The notes under the pieces were generated by a model, which worked only from the letters and a program-made list of their open reading frames with translations, was not told where the DNA came from and ran no database searches. DNA of 64,000 nucleotides, from positions 1,798,001 through 1,862,000 of the forward strand of contig JAILWY010000020.1 in the NCBI GenBank assembly GCA_022113835.1. Reading direction: 5' to 3'. The position numbers and the translations under genes are program-made. Positions 1 to 12,062 of this stretch are shown one piece after another. Numbering within the stretch: the first letter of the stretch is position 1; the number at the start of each line of letters is the position of its first letter. This DNA comes from Atopsyche davidsoni (Eukaryota; Arthropoda; Insecta; Trichoptera; Hydrobiosidae).

Positions 1-1380
1 ATGTACTCTTTCGTGCATCTGAAGTTGTGAAATACATTTATTACACTCCGCAATACTTGCGGCTGTAAGAAATATGCAAAAAATTAAAATCCATGTAACT
101 TTTCCGAAGCAATTATAAGCGCCAGCTGGTGGGAAAGTTTGACCATCGCAAGTTCTGCGATGAATCCAAGATGGCGGACTCGCTGAATTAAATATGGCGG
201 CCTCTTATAAATACGAATCGGGATATCAACAGATTGGTATATTTTCTGATACAGGGTTTGGCTTTTGTATTTTCGCTTCGATTTCGTCGTATCTTTAGAA
301 AATGGGTCACTGCATGCCGTCCTTGGATTTTATCCACAAAATGCAGTGGCGTGCCGTTCATACAGGCAAAGATATATTGTATTTTCTCTATCAAAATAAA
401 ATTCCACATAGCATAGCGCTTCTTTGAAAATGCGAAACAATTTAGCCAGGAATTTAATACTTAACAAAATATAATAGTACATATAAAATAATATAGTTAC
501 CGAGTATACTTGAACTTTTTCAGCAAAAATTAATATCCAATCCACACTTTTGGTGCAATATACCTGTAAAGATAATGAAAATTATATTAGTATAAATATG
601 TTTCAGAGATAGGTTAGGACACAGGTGTCGTCTTTACATATCGTTTTATTATACGGATCATAAATGGATCGGTAAAATTCAGCGAAACTAGTACTAAAAC
701 ACTTCGCATTTGTTATTATTCAAAACGGCAATAAACAGGCTTAATAATAAATGACCCCACTAAGCGGAAGAAATTAGAAAACAGGCGTTTGTATTTTATA
801 ATTATATGTATCAACGTAAAGTTATTTCTTTGTCGTGAGTAGATTTCAAACAATACACAAGGCATGCGATGGCGTCATTAGAATTTTGAACAAATGGAGA
901 TTAAATATCACTTTATAAGTGTATAATTTGTCTAATGTGTTTCTGTCTTTTCTTATGTATTATCCCTCCGTACGAAAATATAAGTTTACGTTCATTAAAA
1001 ATATACTTGTCTAAAAATATATTAAAATACAAAGTGGTAATTTCACATTTCTGACACATGCGATAATTGACAAGTTTCCAGGAAAACCACGCCCGAAAAA
1101 AATATGTGAATTTCAGAGGGATATCCGGATTTACCTTGCTCGGTCCGGAGTCAGATTTAATCTCGGATTATAACTGCTTCTCAAAGACTGTGCGGAGATG
1201 CACTACGCTTGATTAGCCCCGGAGGCTCCGGTGGGGTCCCGAATTCTAAGCAAACCGCCCCTCAAAAGAAACTTAAATCAAAATTCACATATATGTGAAG
1301 ACGCTGAAAACGCAGAGAAATTCCACCGCCCTTAATTTACAGACCGCAATAAAAAAAATTAAATTCGTGGCGCGTTTTAT
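1..1380. other. AT-rich non-coding DNA, no gene seen
   Basis: No coding or RNA gene can be supported here. Two nearby GGCGG-containing motifs stand out, AAGATGGCGG at 168-177 and ATGGCGG at 194-200; both resemble the YY1/Pleiohomeotic core GCCAT on the opposite strand. An AGTGGCGTGC word near 347 recurs elsewhere in the window (about 3680, 3960 reversed, 56262) and looks like the end of a dispersed repeat. The remainder is low-complexity A/T sequence. Confidence 0.6.
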
Positions 1381-1384
1381 TGAT

Positions 1385-1500
1385 TTAGACCATAGGTTCC
1401 CACACTATTTTGTCCCGTTGACGCCTTGTCGAGTTTTCCTGTTTTTCGTAGACCTCCCTGCCTTGCTAATATTGAATTTTTACATTTGACCGGATTTTTT
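1385..1500 (-). repeat. hAT-like terminal repeat sequence
   Basis: The segment around 1387-1480 resembles 36775-36875: both carry a 'gatttagacca(t/g)aggt' start, a T-rich tract, 'ccgttga' and a 'gtagacctccctgcct/gtagacgtgccttcg' block before 'aatattgagttttta'. Sequence of the type 'AGGTTCCCACACT' is typical of the ends of insect hAT elements. It lies just downstream, in minus-strand sense, of the hAT transposase tail at 1620-1992, so it is probably the 3' end of that element. Confidence 0.5.
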
Positions 1501-1619
1501 GTCCGTTATATCTGAAATACGTTAAACAGGAGTCCATTATATCGAAGTTTATAAATTAATAATACACAAAATGCAAATATAGTACCGTCCACTAAAAAAA
1601 TCAATACTTTTAACGGGAG

Positions 1620-1992
1620 GGATGGGTCTGATGCTTTGATAGCAAATTTTAAATATTTGGCTTCAAATAAGTCAGGTTTAACTTTAAATCTCCTCGCCCA
1701 GTGATTTCCAATCTATGTATATTTTTTTAAGAAGAATGGTAACCGCACTGAAACCCCTTTCCACGGGGAATTAAGATGGAAAAGCTATCAAAAACCTTCT
1801 TGCGATAGTCCATAATGCAGGACAAATAGCAGGTATGTGTCGTTGAAGCCATAATTGCTGATATCCCTTTCTAAACTGCACCTTCAGTTCTTCTTGTAGT
1901 ATCACTTCCGATTCTTCAATGTAACCATATGGATTGATAATCCACTGTGGTGATGACCTGCTTAAATGGGATCCACTCTCGTAGACCCCCAT
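1620..1992 (-). pseudogene. Decayed hAT-family transposase, C-terminal dimerisation region
   Basis: Read on the minus strand, the sequence encodes the C-terminal part of a hAT (ZBED/SCAN-type) transposase. A stretch with FRKGYQQLWLQ and ALWTIARRFLIAFPS is followed, after one in-frame stop, by FPVERGFSAVTILLKK. That matches the family's conserved C-terminal pattern (PFPS-x-YLVERGFSAV-x-NLL-x-KK) that mediates dimerisation. The reading frame then stops at about 1684 and contains only degraded downstream sequence. No zinc-finger or catalytic RNase-H-like portion is visible, and the region upstream (about 1993-2110) reads as non-coding 'ggggtcgatattgacc' sequence. This is a truncated fossil, not an active gene. 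The family assignment rests on the ERGFSAV block and is fairly secure; the subfamily is not determined. Confidence 0.75.
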
Positions 1993-2110
1993 TTACAGTT
2001 CGTGGACCCCCAATTTAATTTTTTCGCTGTCATCGACCCTTGCATGGCAGAATCGACCCTTGGGGGTCGATATTGACCACTTTGACAATATAGACAATTT
2101 CACAAGACAA
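1993..2110 (-). repeat. hAT-associated non-coding repeat
   Basis: This stretch contains paired 'cgacccttg' words and 'gggggtcgatattgaccactttga', a sequence type often found next to hAT transposase tails in insects. It adjoins the decayed transposase at 1620-1992 and is probably part of the same element. Confidence 0.4.
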
Positions 2111-3580
2111 ACCATTGATTGTCCCATACAGTGTCTCGAGTTATGTCCTGTTATTCGTGTTTGTTGAAACGGGACGCACTTTCTCGTTTCAACCCGAGGT
2201 GCTTGCCACAACCAATGGCAAACATACTCGTCTTGTCGGTATTCAAATTCTTAAGCTCCTGAGAGTATCAACAGAGGCCAGAAGCGACGGCCTTAGGTTA
2301 AAGAAAGGTGAGCAACAGAAAAGACCTATAGTCCCAGCACGTCGACCAAACCAAATCAATTCTCAACAATGGCTGCAAAAATCTGCGACCATACTTAAAT
2401 TTTTAAATAAATAATTATACAGGTATTAAATTATATTAAAATGTATCGCTGTCGTAATAATAACATTGCAACAGAATTTGAAATCGGAGACTCTGTGTGA
2501 AGGACGCATTGCAATTCAATATAACCTGCACGTGTATGAGTGTACAACCACTCATGCAGTTTCAGTCTATGCTAATTTTCAGTGCTGGTATGTTGGCGCC
2601 GTCTCGCCCCCAAGTATTATTTTAAATAACCACGCTTTTGCATTCAATATACATTACCATATCGCTGAAAAATATACCAGTCCTTACGCAAACGTCCTTA
2701 TGGACGCAAACCGGAAATAAAAATTTTTCAGGTTTTTTTCAGTAGTATATCTAGGAGAGGGCGATAGTGGCTGTCAGTCAAGGACAACAAGTACATGAGG
2801 GATGATTCAAAAAATTTGGACCCCTCTCACCCCTACGCCGCTGTGCTTAGGCGACAAGCAAGAGATCTAATCTCAGATAATCCGATCGAGATGTCTTTAT
2901 AACCACCACACTAGACCGCAAGAGAAAAACTAGCCGAGTAAACCGGTCGAAGCGTCCAAATAGTAAATCAGAAAAACCAACGTAATAATAATTATTACTA
3001 TATAAAACTTCTGGCAGTTCCCTTCTTATTATATCACGGATTGTTTATGCAATGGGCAAAGTCAGTGGTGGTGAACATTTTGAGCTCGGTGTGTAAAAAC
3101 TCGCAAAAACGTTGAGTTTGTCGCATAAGTTTCTTTATTTGGGATTATGCAATTTATATTTTGAACATGCTTATGTGGATGATGGATATAAAGTGTTGGA
3201 CACGTGTTCGCATTAACTTTGTACTTAAAATGCGATGAATCATTATTCAAGTGTTCCTATTGTTTAAAATTATAAAATTGATATTTATACTTGTTACATG
3301 AGATGTAAAAAAAATTATATGTTATTTTCGCTCGACGTTTTGTGCTGTATGAGGAAAATGTCAATTAGATACGAGATTGCGTCAGATTATGCAAGTTGAA
3401 AAAATTCGTTGTTATTAGGTGATATGGCGTCTTGGGTGTTGAGCCGCTTGAAGTTTTCAATCTAATGACGTTTTCAATGACGAATCATCTGGACCGAAAA
3501 TTTTGAGCAGCCAAACACCCATTAATTATATTTTTGACCAAAACATATATTAATTATGTTTTTTTTTATATTATTGATAT
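2111..3580. other. Non-coding, no gene seen
   Basis: Short open frames here have no recognisable domains. A patch at about 2750-2900 is less AT-rich ('ggacccctctcacccctacgccgctgtgc') and could be an old transposon fragment. Nothing else can be named. Confidence 0.5.
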
Positions 3581-3589
3581 AATATATAA

Positions 3590-4160
3590 AAGGTTCGCCA
3601 TCACTGACAGTAGTCGCGCCAAAACTGGCCGCGCCCAATCGTCCCACGCCAGCCACTACCGTGGGCTAAGTCGCATACAGTGGCGTGCAATCCATATAAG
3701 CAATATAACAATAAACACTTCATAAAAGTGGATGTGAACAAATCAAAGTACCGCACAGAATGTTAAAATAAAAATAACTGGTAAAAAATCCTGATTTTGC
3801 CATATTTTTCAGACTTACTGTAAAGTCCAAACCTTACGTGGATTCGAAATTCACCAGTACAAATGAACTATTAAATACAAGATAGTATTTATATTTTGAA
3901 TAGTATAAAATATTTTTTTTTAATTTACCGGGGTTTTTTAGTGCTTTTTGCTCGTGTGGACCGCACGCCACTGGCCGCGTGGAGCTGGTGCAGGCGAGCT
4001 GGTCGCTCGTTGTATGCAAACTCTTGCACCAACGGTGGCCTTGGATGCTTCCTGGGTGCACGAGACTTGCGAAAAACACCAGCGAGATATATTCCAGTCC
4101 GCATTTATATTTTAGAAAATTTATATGCCACCTGCATACTTATTAAAAATGATTAGCGCA
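3590..4160. other. Repeat-like moderately GC-rich patch
   Basis: Two GC-richer blocks (about 3610-3700 and 3950-4080) flank an AT-rich centre. The first ends with CAGTGGCGTGC at about 3679 and the second begins with the reverse complement, GCACGCCACTGG, at about 3963. The two words are therefore inverted about 290 bp apart and may mark the ends of one inserted element. No coding potential is convincing. Confidence 0.35.
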
Positions 4161-4455
4161 TAGTCAAAATAGATTCATTATTGGATATAAGCCACAGCGA
4201 AATAAATTATTTTTTGTATTTATAATATATATCAAGAATTATATATCCAAATCGCAAACAACACAAATCGATGTAGAGTCGTTACTTAATATAAACATCA
4301 GCATATGAAATTTAAATAGTATATAAAAAAAATATGTAGTAGTATATCGGAATGTATATTTGCTGGCTGTTTATTTATTTTTATTCACGATACAACCAAC
4401 TTAAACTTTATAAAAAAAATTTAAAGATTAAATTTTTTTTTTTTTACTTAATATA

Positions 4456-4780
4456 TATTTCTTACTAATATGATAAGGCACATCATTTCGCATATTGAAA
4501 ATGATTCAAAGAAACTCTCAGAAAAATATAAATGTGACTTTTGTAGGATTTAAGCTCCAAGCTTACATGGCCGGTGTACTGACCCTTGTGCTAACGAATC
4601 ACCTCTGTTAATCGAGAATTTTTAGCAATCATAATCTACATACGAACCAATGTGCCCAGGCCAATCAATATTTAATGATTTGCTATACTTTTTAAACAAA
4701 AGTAACAAGTGAAGCGATCCCATCTGGATATTATTTTTAAAACGCACTTGATTGACGTTCAATCCACAAAATAGACATAA
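4456..4780 (-). repeat. tRNA-Thr-like foldback element, copy 1 (diverged)
   Basis: This is the most diverged of four copies of a composite repeat (others at 27469-27780, 38274-38529 and 52461-52690). It contains the arm 'ttactaatatgataaggcac', the block 'gaaactctcagaaaaat', then on the minus strand a tRNA-like core with a GTTAGCACAAGGGTCAGTACACC-type A-box side and GGCCATGTAAGC anticodon-arm sequence. The outer flank 'attgacgttcaatcc...atagacata' is at 4751-4780. The B box is mutated here. The interior between the arms has diverged, so the copy is old. Confidence 0.65.
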
Positions 4781-5293
4781 TATATATTTATTATAAGCAG
4801 TACGCCATTCGAGACAACCAATAGTTAATATAGATTTATTTAGTTACAAATAAATTTAAAATATTGTGCTTTTCCTCAGAGGGAATTGGTGACCATTTCA
4901 CTTTCTCCTGTCAATGACAATCAGCTACAGTAAGCTATATTTATTATTTTATTATAAGCGAAAAAAACATTTGAAAGTTATTGCATTGTTTCTAATCAAA
5001 CTTATCGATTTCCTCCGCGCGCTTCGCAAGTCTAATGACATAAATAAAGGACTTAAAGCGATAAAAACAAAGTTTTAAAAAACTCCTGTTTCAAAAAATT
5101 TGAAAAACTTTTCTGTCCTGCCCGAATAAGTGGTTTTTCTTTTGGAAGCTTTTAACCCAGTGTGTCCTTTACATAAAAGTATTTTTTTTGTAAATCCGCT
5201 TTTAAGAGCAAAGAGCGATTAAATATTATTTTAGTGACGGTTTATATATTTTGTTACTTACTATTATACTTAATTCGTGAAAATATCCAGTCT

Positions 5294-5366
5294 CGCACAA
5301 GCGACTCAATAAGTAAGAGTAATCGACTGCAATAGCCATGGAGCTGTGGGTTCGAATCCCACTCAT
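5294..5366 (+). repeat. tRNA-like SINE fragment
   Basis: The sequence ends in a perfect RNA polymerase III B box (GGTTCGAATCC, 5349-5359) within GTGGGTTCGAATCCCAC, a plausible T-arm. Upstream 'gactcaataagtaagag' resembles a degraded D-arm/A-box. The acceptor stem does not pair and the anticodon arm is irregular, so this is not a functional tRNA gene; a tRNA-derived SINE head is the likely source. Confidence 0.5.
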
Positions 5367-7315
5367 ATTTAGTAAAAACTGTTTATGTTGTTTCTTGCTT
5401 AAATCTTATGGTTTTTAATAAAAATAATTAATCGGCATTATATTTGATTATCAATTTCATAGAAACGTTTTATCGATGTCAAATTAATTTTTAAGGCTCA
5501 CTTGGTATTTTCATGCCTCTAGAGAGGTGCAGTTATGGAATAAAAGTACGCATTTTTGGGACACACTGGGTTAACTGAAAAGTTCGGGATGTTTTAAACC
5601 CCTGGGGTGTTTTCGTGCGGGGTGGGGAGGCTTTATGGTTATTCCAGAGACACCTGAAAGACGCGGCTGAAAGCTTGTAATCAAATTACTGTCCTCTGAA
5701 CAGATAAATCAATAAGATTTTTAATAAATATTTATATGAGCAGACAATGTTTAATTTTTGTGAAAAAAAGGTAATACGTACAGAAAATTATTTTAAAAAA
5801 TAATATGTATATATGGTGTTAAAATTATTTAATTTAGTAATTTTCTTTTTTTAATACACTTCCTTTTTGTCTGCTCGTTTATATTGTATTATCTAAGGTA
5901 GGGATGTCAAAATCATCCTTGTGTAAAAATTTTTACAAAGTCATTCTTTTCGTCGTTGTTAAAAAATATATGTTTCGGAGCGAACGTTAAAATGGCGTTA
6001 AAATGTCGATATTATTTATGACTGTCGCGTATGCGAGGCATATTAAAAAAAGCTGTAGCAATACATTTAACGCACGTACTAGTCGCCTTCATCGATACTG
6101 AATTATTGCCTCATACGTGAGAGTATAAACAATGAAAGACATGAGTTTTATTGTTATTTTTTATGCTATTTCCAAAGCATAAATTATTCATTTACGTTTT
6201 AACGTAAAACAACATATTTTCCAGTAAAATATTTGAGTTTTAAATATTGTTTTCTTCGCAAGTTTTTTTTGGCCATATTTTACCATTACAAAACAATCCT
6301 GAGAGAAAAGTGTAGTTCCTCGGCAGTGGGTTTTTTAAAATATGAGTTAAGGGTGGTGGTATGATGTTCACCCCCTGAACCAATTCCCATGAACGAAAAC
6401 GAAGTGTTTTCATTACAGTTGTTTATTTTTTAGATACAAGAATAAATTAAACATCGATACGGCACGACATCAAAAGATAACATTGAACGTATAAAAAAAT
6501 CAAAGGTTCGATGTATAACGAAAAAAAAAAAAAAAAAAAAAAAAAACACGACATGGGTAGCTCCCGGGGGGGTTGTATTAGTGTTGACATAAGAAATTGA
6601 TTCTTTGAAACGTAAATTTGTTTTTCTGCCTTCACAACGAGACAAGTAGAATATTCCTTATTATTAAATCAAAGAAAATATGACTACAGACTGTTTCAAA
6701 GACTCGGCGATAGCGAAAGTAAAAGCTCCCCGCTTTTGATTGCTGTAACGTGATTTTCATACAGCCTTGTAAATAAATACATAATAAACTTGATACGCTC
6801 TGCTTTTTTTTATTTGAAAAAAAAACCCTTTGAAGCACGGCTTTAAATTTCAAAATGGCATTAATAAATAGCTGCTACATATATGGCTGCTGGAACCTAC
6901 GAATATAGCTTTATCCAAAAAAATATTACTCAAGTGTTTTTAGTCGTTTAGTGTGTGAATCGATCAAAACAGGTTTGAATTTTGATGTGCCATGGGGTGA
7001 ACGTCTTTCGAGCACCTTATTATAATAGAATATAGCCATTAATTCCCGACCAAACCCCATATAGCCCATATGGGGTAATAAGACAATGCGCGTACAGCCT
7101 TCGAGCTTAAACCCCTCTACATATTTCATAAGTTGAGGCTTCAACGGCGTCCCGAACGACAAGCGCGCCCTTTAAACACCCCTTTAGACACCCCGTACAA
7201 CCTCATTAGAACCTTCGGGACCCACTATACGTTGTAATACTCAATTATTTGCGATAGTGTTAAATGAAGTCTTAACTTAGAAAAGTGACCATATTTTATT
7301 CACATGAAAAAATAT
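5367..7315. other. AT-rich non-coding DNA
   Basis: No gene is seen. A long poly(A) run lies at about 6522-6546, next to 'ctcccgggggggttg'. A 78-codon minus-strand frame at 6926-7162 has no recognisable domain and lies in a patch (6950-7230) of balanced composition that may be an old transposon fragment. Confidence 0.5.
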
Positions 7316-7395
7316 TATCCGTGGGGATATGAACCCACATTCCTTTACTATTTCTCCCGTGCGCTTAAATCAATTAGACAATAAACATGTACGGG
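7316..7395 (-). repeat. Degraded tRNA-like SINE fragment
   Basis: On the minus strand the sequence has 'tgtgggttcatatccccac', a T-arm-like hairpin with a B-box variant (GGTTCATATCC, 7324-7334). It is preceded by 'attgatttaagcgcacgggag', which is a plausible degraded A-box region. Pairing outside the T-arm is poor. Confidence 0.4.
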
Positions 7396-9270
7396 TGAAT
7401 AATGCAGATTTTTTAAGTGCTTAATTTATAAACGGAAATAATAAAAATAAAAAAAGACAGTGTATATTACGTTTTGTTAATAAATCCGTTTATTTAATAA
7501 ACTCGGAGATTTCATCAAGTATATTTTCTTTAAATACGTTCCTTAATGTTTAAGGATTTAAAATACGTTTTTTGTATTTATTTAGTATTTATTTATATAA
7601 ATAAATAAATATTAAATGTATAATGTCAAAATAAAAATCAGTGGCTGAGAATTTCGTGTTCTATTTATCTTTAAAAAAATGTTCAATTTGGACACGGAGG
7701 AAGATGAAAGGCTTGTGTTAAATAAAACTGAAAAAAAAAACTAAACCGAAACGGGATCAAAGAAAATAGATAAAAGTAGAAAATACCGGGTGAACATAAT
7801 TGCGCAAAATTATGTTTAGTAATTTCGTTGCCATTTTAATATTTTTATTAAAAAAATGTGTATTATTAAATACTATTTAATTTCATTGCACACTTTTAAA
7901 TTCTTTACTTGTGTTTTTGTTATAAATTTAAGTGAACTAGCAATGGTATATACTATAATTATTACGTTGATACACTGTAAGTTACTGGATCCAAAGAATG
8001 CGTCGTGAAAAAAAACTGAAAAAGAGAAGGCGGTTGAGAAAGGTTAAGGTCGGAACCGGAAGTCACGACGCCGACTCACAAACCTCAAACAGATACTAGC
8101 ATAACCTATATATGGGAGACTGTGATGCAATCCAACAACATACAAGATATTGATATTTTGACATTTGACAGGATAAGCATAATGCCATGAGAAAATGCAT
8201 GACTGTTGGTTGGCGTGGTGTTTTATCAAGTGCCTTCCAAATTCCAAACTAGCTAGCGAATTCCAAACACTCCAAATTCTTAGTAAATAAACAGCAATAA
8301 ATATCGCTAACCTAACATGTATCCATAAAAAATCTTAAATATTTTTCGTTTTTTAATATAATATACGACTGGTTGGCGTCATTTAAACTGACGATCCACT
8401 ATAAACTGGTCGAATTGTTTTTAAATTATAAATAACCAAATGGTTAGGAGATAACGAACATTATTTATATTGAGCTCGTTTCCCCCGGTGCTCGGAATTG
8501 TCTGAAGCCCGTTCAGCCTGTACAATGGAGCGATAGGAAAGAATAATGCCCTCGTATAATAGAATCCGATAAACCGATTCAATCTGAAGTGAATAAATCT
8601 TGCGAGTTTAAATTATTAGTCTCATTTTGAAAACAAGTATTCGCATTGGAGGATATCAAAGCGAACGAACTCTGGAAATAATGAAAATTAGATTTGGTGA
8701 CAGTCCTTACTACCAAAACACATTGCTTGCCCTAAAATATATATATATATATACCTAAAAAATAATTATTTAAATGTACTAATACTTTTATATATCAAAT
8801 ATTACTAAATTTACTAAACAGAAGATTTCATATAAAGTTAATTATTTTACATGATTAATTTTCAAGAAATTGAACAACTTTCCAAAAATCTACTTAGAAA
8901 ATCGTTTAATGTAGTAATTTTATTATTGACAACGTCAAAATTACTAACTCAAAAACTACTCGTGTACATACTAAATTGCTTTTACTTTCCAGCGACAGTT
9001 CAACTTACTCATTTTAAATAAATATCTCTTTTTCGGTGGTTATTTAGATTTTTCAGACAAAGCGCATGTTCAGTAGCTGTAAGGTATATTTTTATTAAAT
9101 TCTTAGATGTTTTTGTACCGAAAATACGTGTTTTTTTTATTTCCTAAGTTCCACGGGTCTGCCGAGCGTAATGCCTTGATCTCTTCTGTCATGTCAGGAG
9201 AAGGCAAAAAGCATATTTCACATCTCAGAGACTTTAATATCTTCACGGGTAGCAAACTCTCTCACACACA
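7396..9270. other. AT-rich non-coding DNA
   Basis: Nothing supportable is present apart from a short (TA)n run at about 8736-8752 and homopolymers. The 'gctaacctaaca' word near 8308 is one of several TTAGG-like dimers in the window. Confidence 0.5.
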
Positions 9271-9630
9271 CATGTGTATATATATATATATATATATTTG
9301 TATACATATACAACAGACAACCGTTGAAAGACAAACTCCACCAAAGACAAATAATGCCTCGAAGCGGACCTGATCTCGCCAGACGGCCCCCATTGTGTGC
9401 GACCGCGGTGGGAATGATCTGCCACAATGGCAGCATCACAAGACGTCTTCCAGGAACGAGGGAAGTCCCTGCTTCCCTATCTGCGGTGGAAACTGGGACA
9501 AATGGATAAAACACGCGGCCGACTGCGCTATTGTCAGGCGCGATGAGAGATCCAGCTCTGCACAAATACTGAACATTCCTACAACTTCTGAAAAATATGA
9601 AATATACTACAGTGAATTCTATTGAAGGGA
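9271..9630. other. (TA)n tract followed by balanced-composition patch
   Basis: A short CACACA/TATATA tract (about 9262-9297) precedes a patch of about 300 bp with much higher GC (9340-9560). Frames of 60-115 codons are open on both strands through this patch, but none contains a recognisable domain. Overlapping open frames on both strands are expected where GC is high. It may be an unrecognised transposon or regulatory fragment. Confidence 0.35.
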
Positions 9631-10380
9631 AATAAATTTATTGTTCGCTGATTCAGGCGGAATCCGCCTTTCAAACGAATCGATGAGAATCAATGACTTC
9701 ACTACTGAGACAGCGAGCAAATGAAACCCGACTGAACCAACACCACAAAGTATGGCGTTTCACGTTTTGCCGGGTTCATTGCAACGGCCGCAGATAGAAC
9801 CTTTGTGCACTGAAATCCAGCCGTGGGGAGTCAAACAAAGGAGTCCGCGCACTCCAGGAAGTGAGCTGACCCGCACTGAGCACCAACGGTGGGAATATCG
9901 ATTACGAACGATCGATTTTATATCATCTATCACCAAATCGATTATTATCTAAAAACGTATTGAATACACAGCAAACCTGTATGGGAGTATTATCATTGAC
10001 ATCTTGAGTCTGGATGATCGGATATACTTGATATAAAATCTACCAGAGAATAACGTTTAGATACTTGGGTTTTTATTTTAATTTAATTCGATTTATTTCG
10101 ATTACAAAACCGAGCCCTTAAAGCCCATCACTACAGCGCATGTATAGGAAATCGCTTGTAGATACATAAATATAAGTCATGCAAGCCTGGATTATGGTTC
10201 GCTGCCTTGCGCTGACTCTAAACTAAAGCAGCTGTTAGTAAAATATTGTTTATTTTAAATAAATAAAACTTTAGGTTATTCGGAAATAAAACCTGATAAA
10301 AAGTATCATTCAAACAAGGACTCGCTCAAAAACCCGTTTTAATGCAACAGCGACTACATCAAATTTGTTCCTTAATGAAT
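9631..10380. other. Non-coding, no gene seen
   Basis: Mixed-composition sequence without coding signal. A patch at 9720-9920 is GC-richer but shows no known motif. Confidence 0.45.
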
Positions 10381-10384
10381 TTTG

Positions 10385-10470
10385 AAGATTTAAACGGTCA
10401 AGGCTCGAGCCCGAGACCTCGCGGTCGACAATCGACCAGCCACTGGACCGCGAAGATCCGATTACGATAT
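10385..10470 (-). repeat. tRNA-like SINE head
   Basis: On the minus strand 'gcggtccagtggctggtcgattgtcgaccgcgaggtctcgggctcgagcc' has an A-box-like GTCCAGTGG and a B-box-like GGGCTCGAGCC at tRNA-like spacing. This resembles the head of a tRNA-derived SINE. It is degraded and not a functional tRNA gene. Confidence 0.45.
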
Positions 10471-10529
10471 TATTGTTACAGAAACATGAGTAGGTAGGCT
10501 CGTCTATTTTTAGCCGTGGTAGCATAATA

Positions 10530-10780
10530 GTATGGTCGCCAGTGGCGTATTATCGGCCGTGACGCGTCCAGTCGCAGACCGGGCCGCTGCCCTAACGGCA
10601 CTCCGAGCAGCTGCGACCAGGTCTCCCAACCCGCGGGCCGCAACACAAATGCACGCCAATCACCGCAACACTGCAAACGCAAATTGGCTACGATTTTACG
10701 GATATTTCCAGTTGCTTTTAAGCTTAGGTCCTATGAATAGATTTTGGACGCGGCGACGCTCAACTTGTGGTTTAAGTTAA
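10530..10780. other. GC-rich patch, probable transposon fragment
   Basis: The patch begins with 'cagtggcgta', a word that recurs at probable repeat ends in the window. It is much richer in GC than its flanks. An 82-codon plus frame is open but alanine/arginine-rich and compositionally biased, with no domain. Confidence 0.35.
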
Positions 10781-10869
10781 CAAAAAAACTATTTTTTACA
10801 ACAACGATTAGTTGATGAAACAGATGAGGGATGAAGAGTTTTGAATTCATGTAATATTTTGTATTACAC

Positions 10870-11300
10870 ACTAAAGGCGGGGCTGGTACTGGTACCCGTT
10901 CCGCGGACTACTGCCTGAAGGCGGGGCGCGTATTAATACGTTTTTGAATGTGTTCACTCTAAAAGCGGCAGAAGGTCATTTTATTCTTTAGTTTTACAGC
11001 TCGAAACGTTTGTTTAGGACTCGTCAACGTTACTTCTACCAATACTGTCCAGTGACAATGAAGAAGTGGAGTGGTCAGAGAATGATAATCCTCGAATTAT
11101 TGAACAATTTTTAGGACAAAGTGGTGTTGTTGTGATGCCAAGTAATCCGCAAAGTGTGTATGAAGTGGTTCAACTTTTTATACGAAACGATTTATTTGAC
11201 TACATGCAAATCAAAGAGTGTATAGACTAGATTTTCACACGTGCAATTTTACGCGAATTTCGTCCGCTTCGCACATCAGTTTAGTCAATTATCTTTATAT
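10870..11300 (+). pseudogene. piggyBac-like transposase N-terminal remnant
   Basis: From 11038 to 11230 one plus frame reads SSDNEEVEWSENDNP, then RIIEQFLGQSGVVV, then VVQLFIRNDLFDYMQIKEC and a stop. An acidic leader followed by F-x-G-x-x-G-V and by 'LF-x-x-DLFDYM' is the N-terminal signature of piggyBac-family (DDE_Tnp_1_7) transposases. The catalytic aspartates would lie further downstream and are absent. The preceding GC-rich block (10875-10990, 'ctaaaggcggggctgg... actgcctgaaggcgggg') is probably the element's 5' non-coding end. No paired TTAA ends could be found by eye. It is a fossil, assigned from the N-terminal pattern alone. Confidence 0.65.
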
Positions 11301-11430
11301 AACATTAAAGAATAACGCGCTGCGGTAATCATAAAATAATACGGAAGACGTCCAAAATAAAATTTAAAAAAACGTCGTTGATCAATTGCGTCGTCACAGT
11401 GTGTGTAGGCAGCTTATTCAAACGTTACAA

Positions 11431-11610
11431 GAGCAGAGTGAAAAACAACAAACAGGCGTGCCTACATCGGATGGAGGCTCTGAGAGGGAGGGAGGGTGCG
11501 CGGGGCAAGGGGGAGGGAAGGGGGAGGCCCGCAGTGCGCCTGTTGCCTCTTGCCTGTTGCCTGCACCGTCGATCTGTTGATCTGGTAACCATGGCGACGC
11601 TCCGATGCCT
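11431..11610. repeat. Purine-rich tract and TTGCCTG mini-repeats
   Basis: A GA/GGGA-rich plus-strand tract (11470-11530) is followed by three or four near-copies of 'TTGCCTG/TTGCCTC' (11540-11570). It is low-complexity DNA. Open frames across it are compositional artefacts. Confidence 0.5.
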
Positions 11611-11616
11611 GTCCCG

Positions 11617-11672
11617 CCTCGTGGCCGAGTGGTTCGCACGCTCGCATGCCGGCCTTGAAGTGCCGCGCTCTA
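11617..11672 (+). repeat. tRNA-like SINE head fragment
   Basis: The sequence 'cctcgtggccgagtggttcgcacgctcgcatgccggcc' contains a good Pol III A box (TGGCCGAGTGG, 11622-11632) and reads like the 5' part of a tRNA. It is followed by unrelated AT-rich DNA, so it is the head of a truncated tRNA-derived SINE. Confidence 0.5.
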
Positions 11673-11989
11673 ATTTATCAAATCAAAATATTTCACATAC
11701 AACAGAATATGATTGATTGCACATGACAATCGAATTCCAACTCGGTGGCGGAGTTGCAGAGGTTGAATTGGAAACAGTGCCTGGATATGACATTTTGACG
11801 GTTTCATACTCTTTGCCGCGGTGAAGGTATAACTGAGTGAGAATTTTATAAGAATCAATGAAATAAAGTTTTTTTTAAATAGACATGAAGTATTTTAATT
11901 ATAATGTCAATTTGTTCATTTTTCATTGGTCAAATTAAATGCGCGCTAAATAAGACAGTCAAAACTGCGTCATACGATATTTCGGCAAT

Positions 11990-12062
11990 CGATTTACACG
12001 AGTCGGCGCCCTAACCAATTGAACCACTGCTCGTTACGCAGGTGTCCGTTTGAGTTCGCAGA
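11990..12062 (-). repeat. tRNA-like SINE head fragment
   Basis: On the minus strand 'gagcagtggttcaattggttagggcgccgactcg' contains an A-box-like TTCAATTGGTTAGG and a D-arm-like segment, as in tRNA-derived SINE heads. No intact B box follows. Confidence 0.45.

Noticed and set aside
6926..7162. 78-codon minus-strand frame
   Set aside because: It looks less biased than most but has no recognisable motif and no supporting start or splice context.
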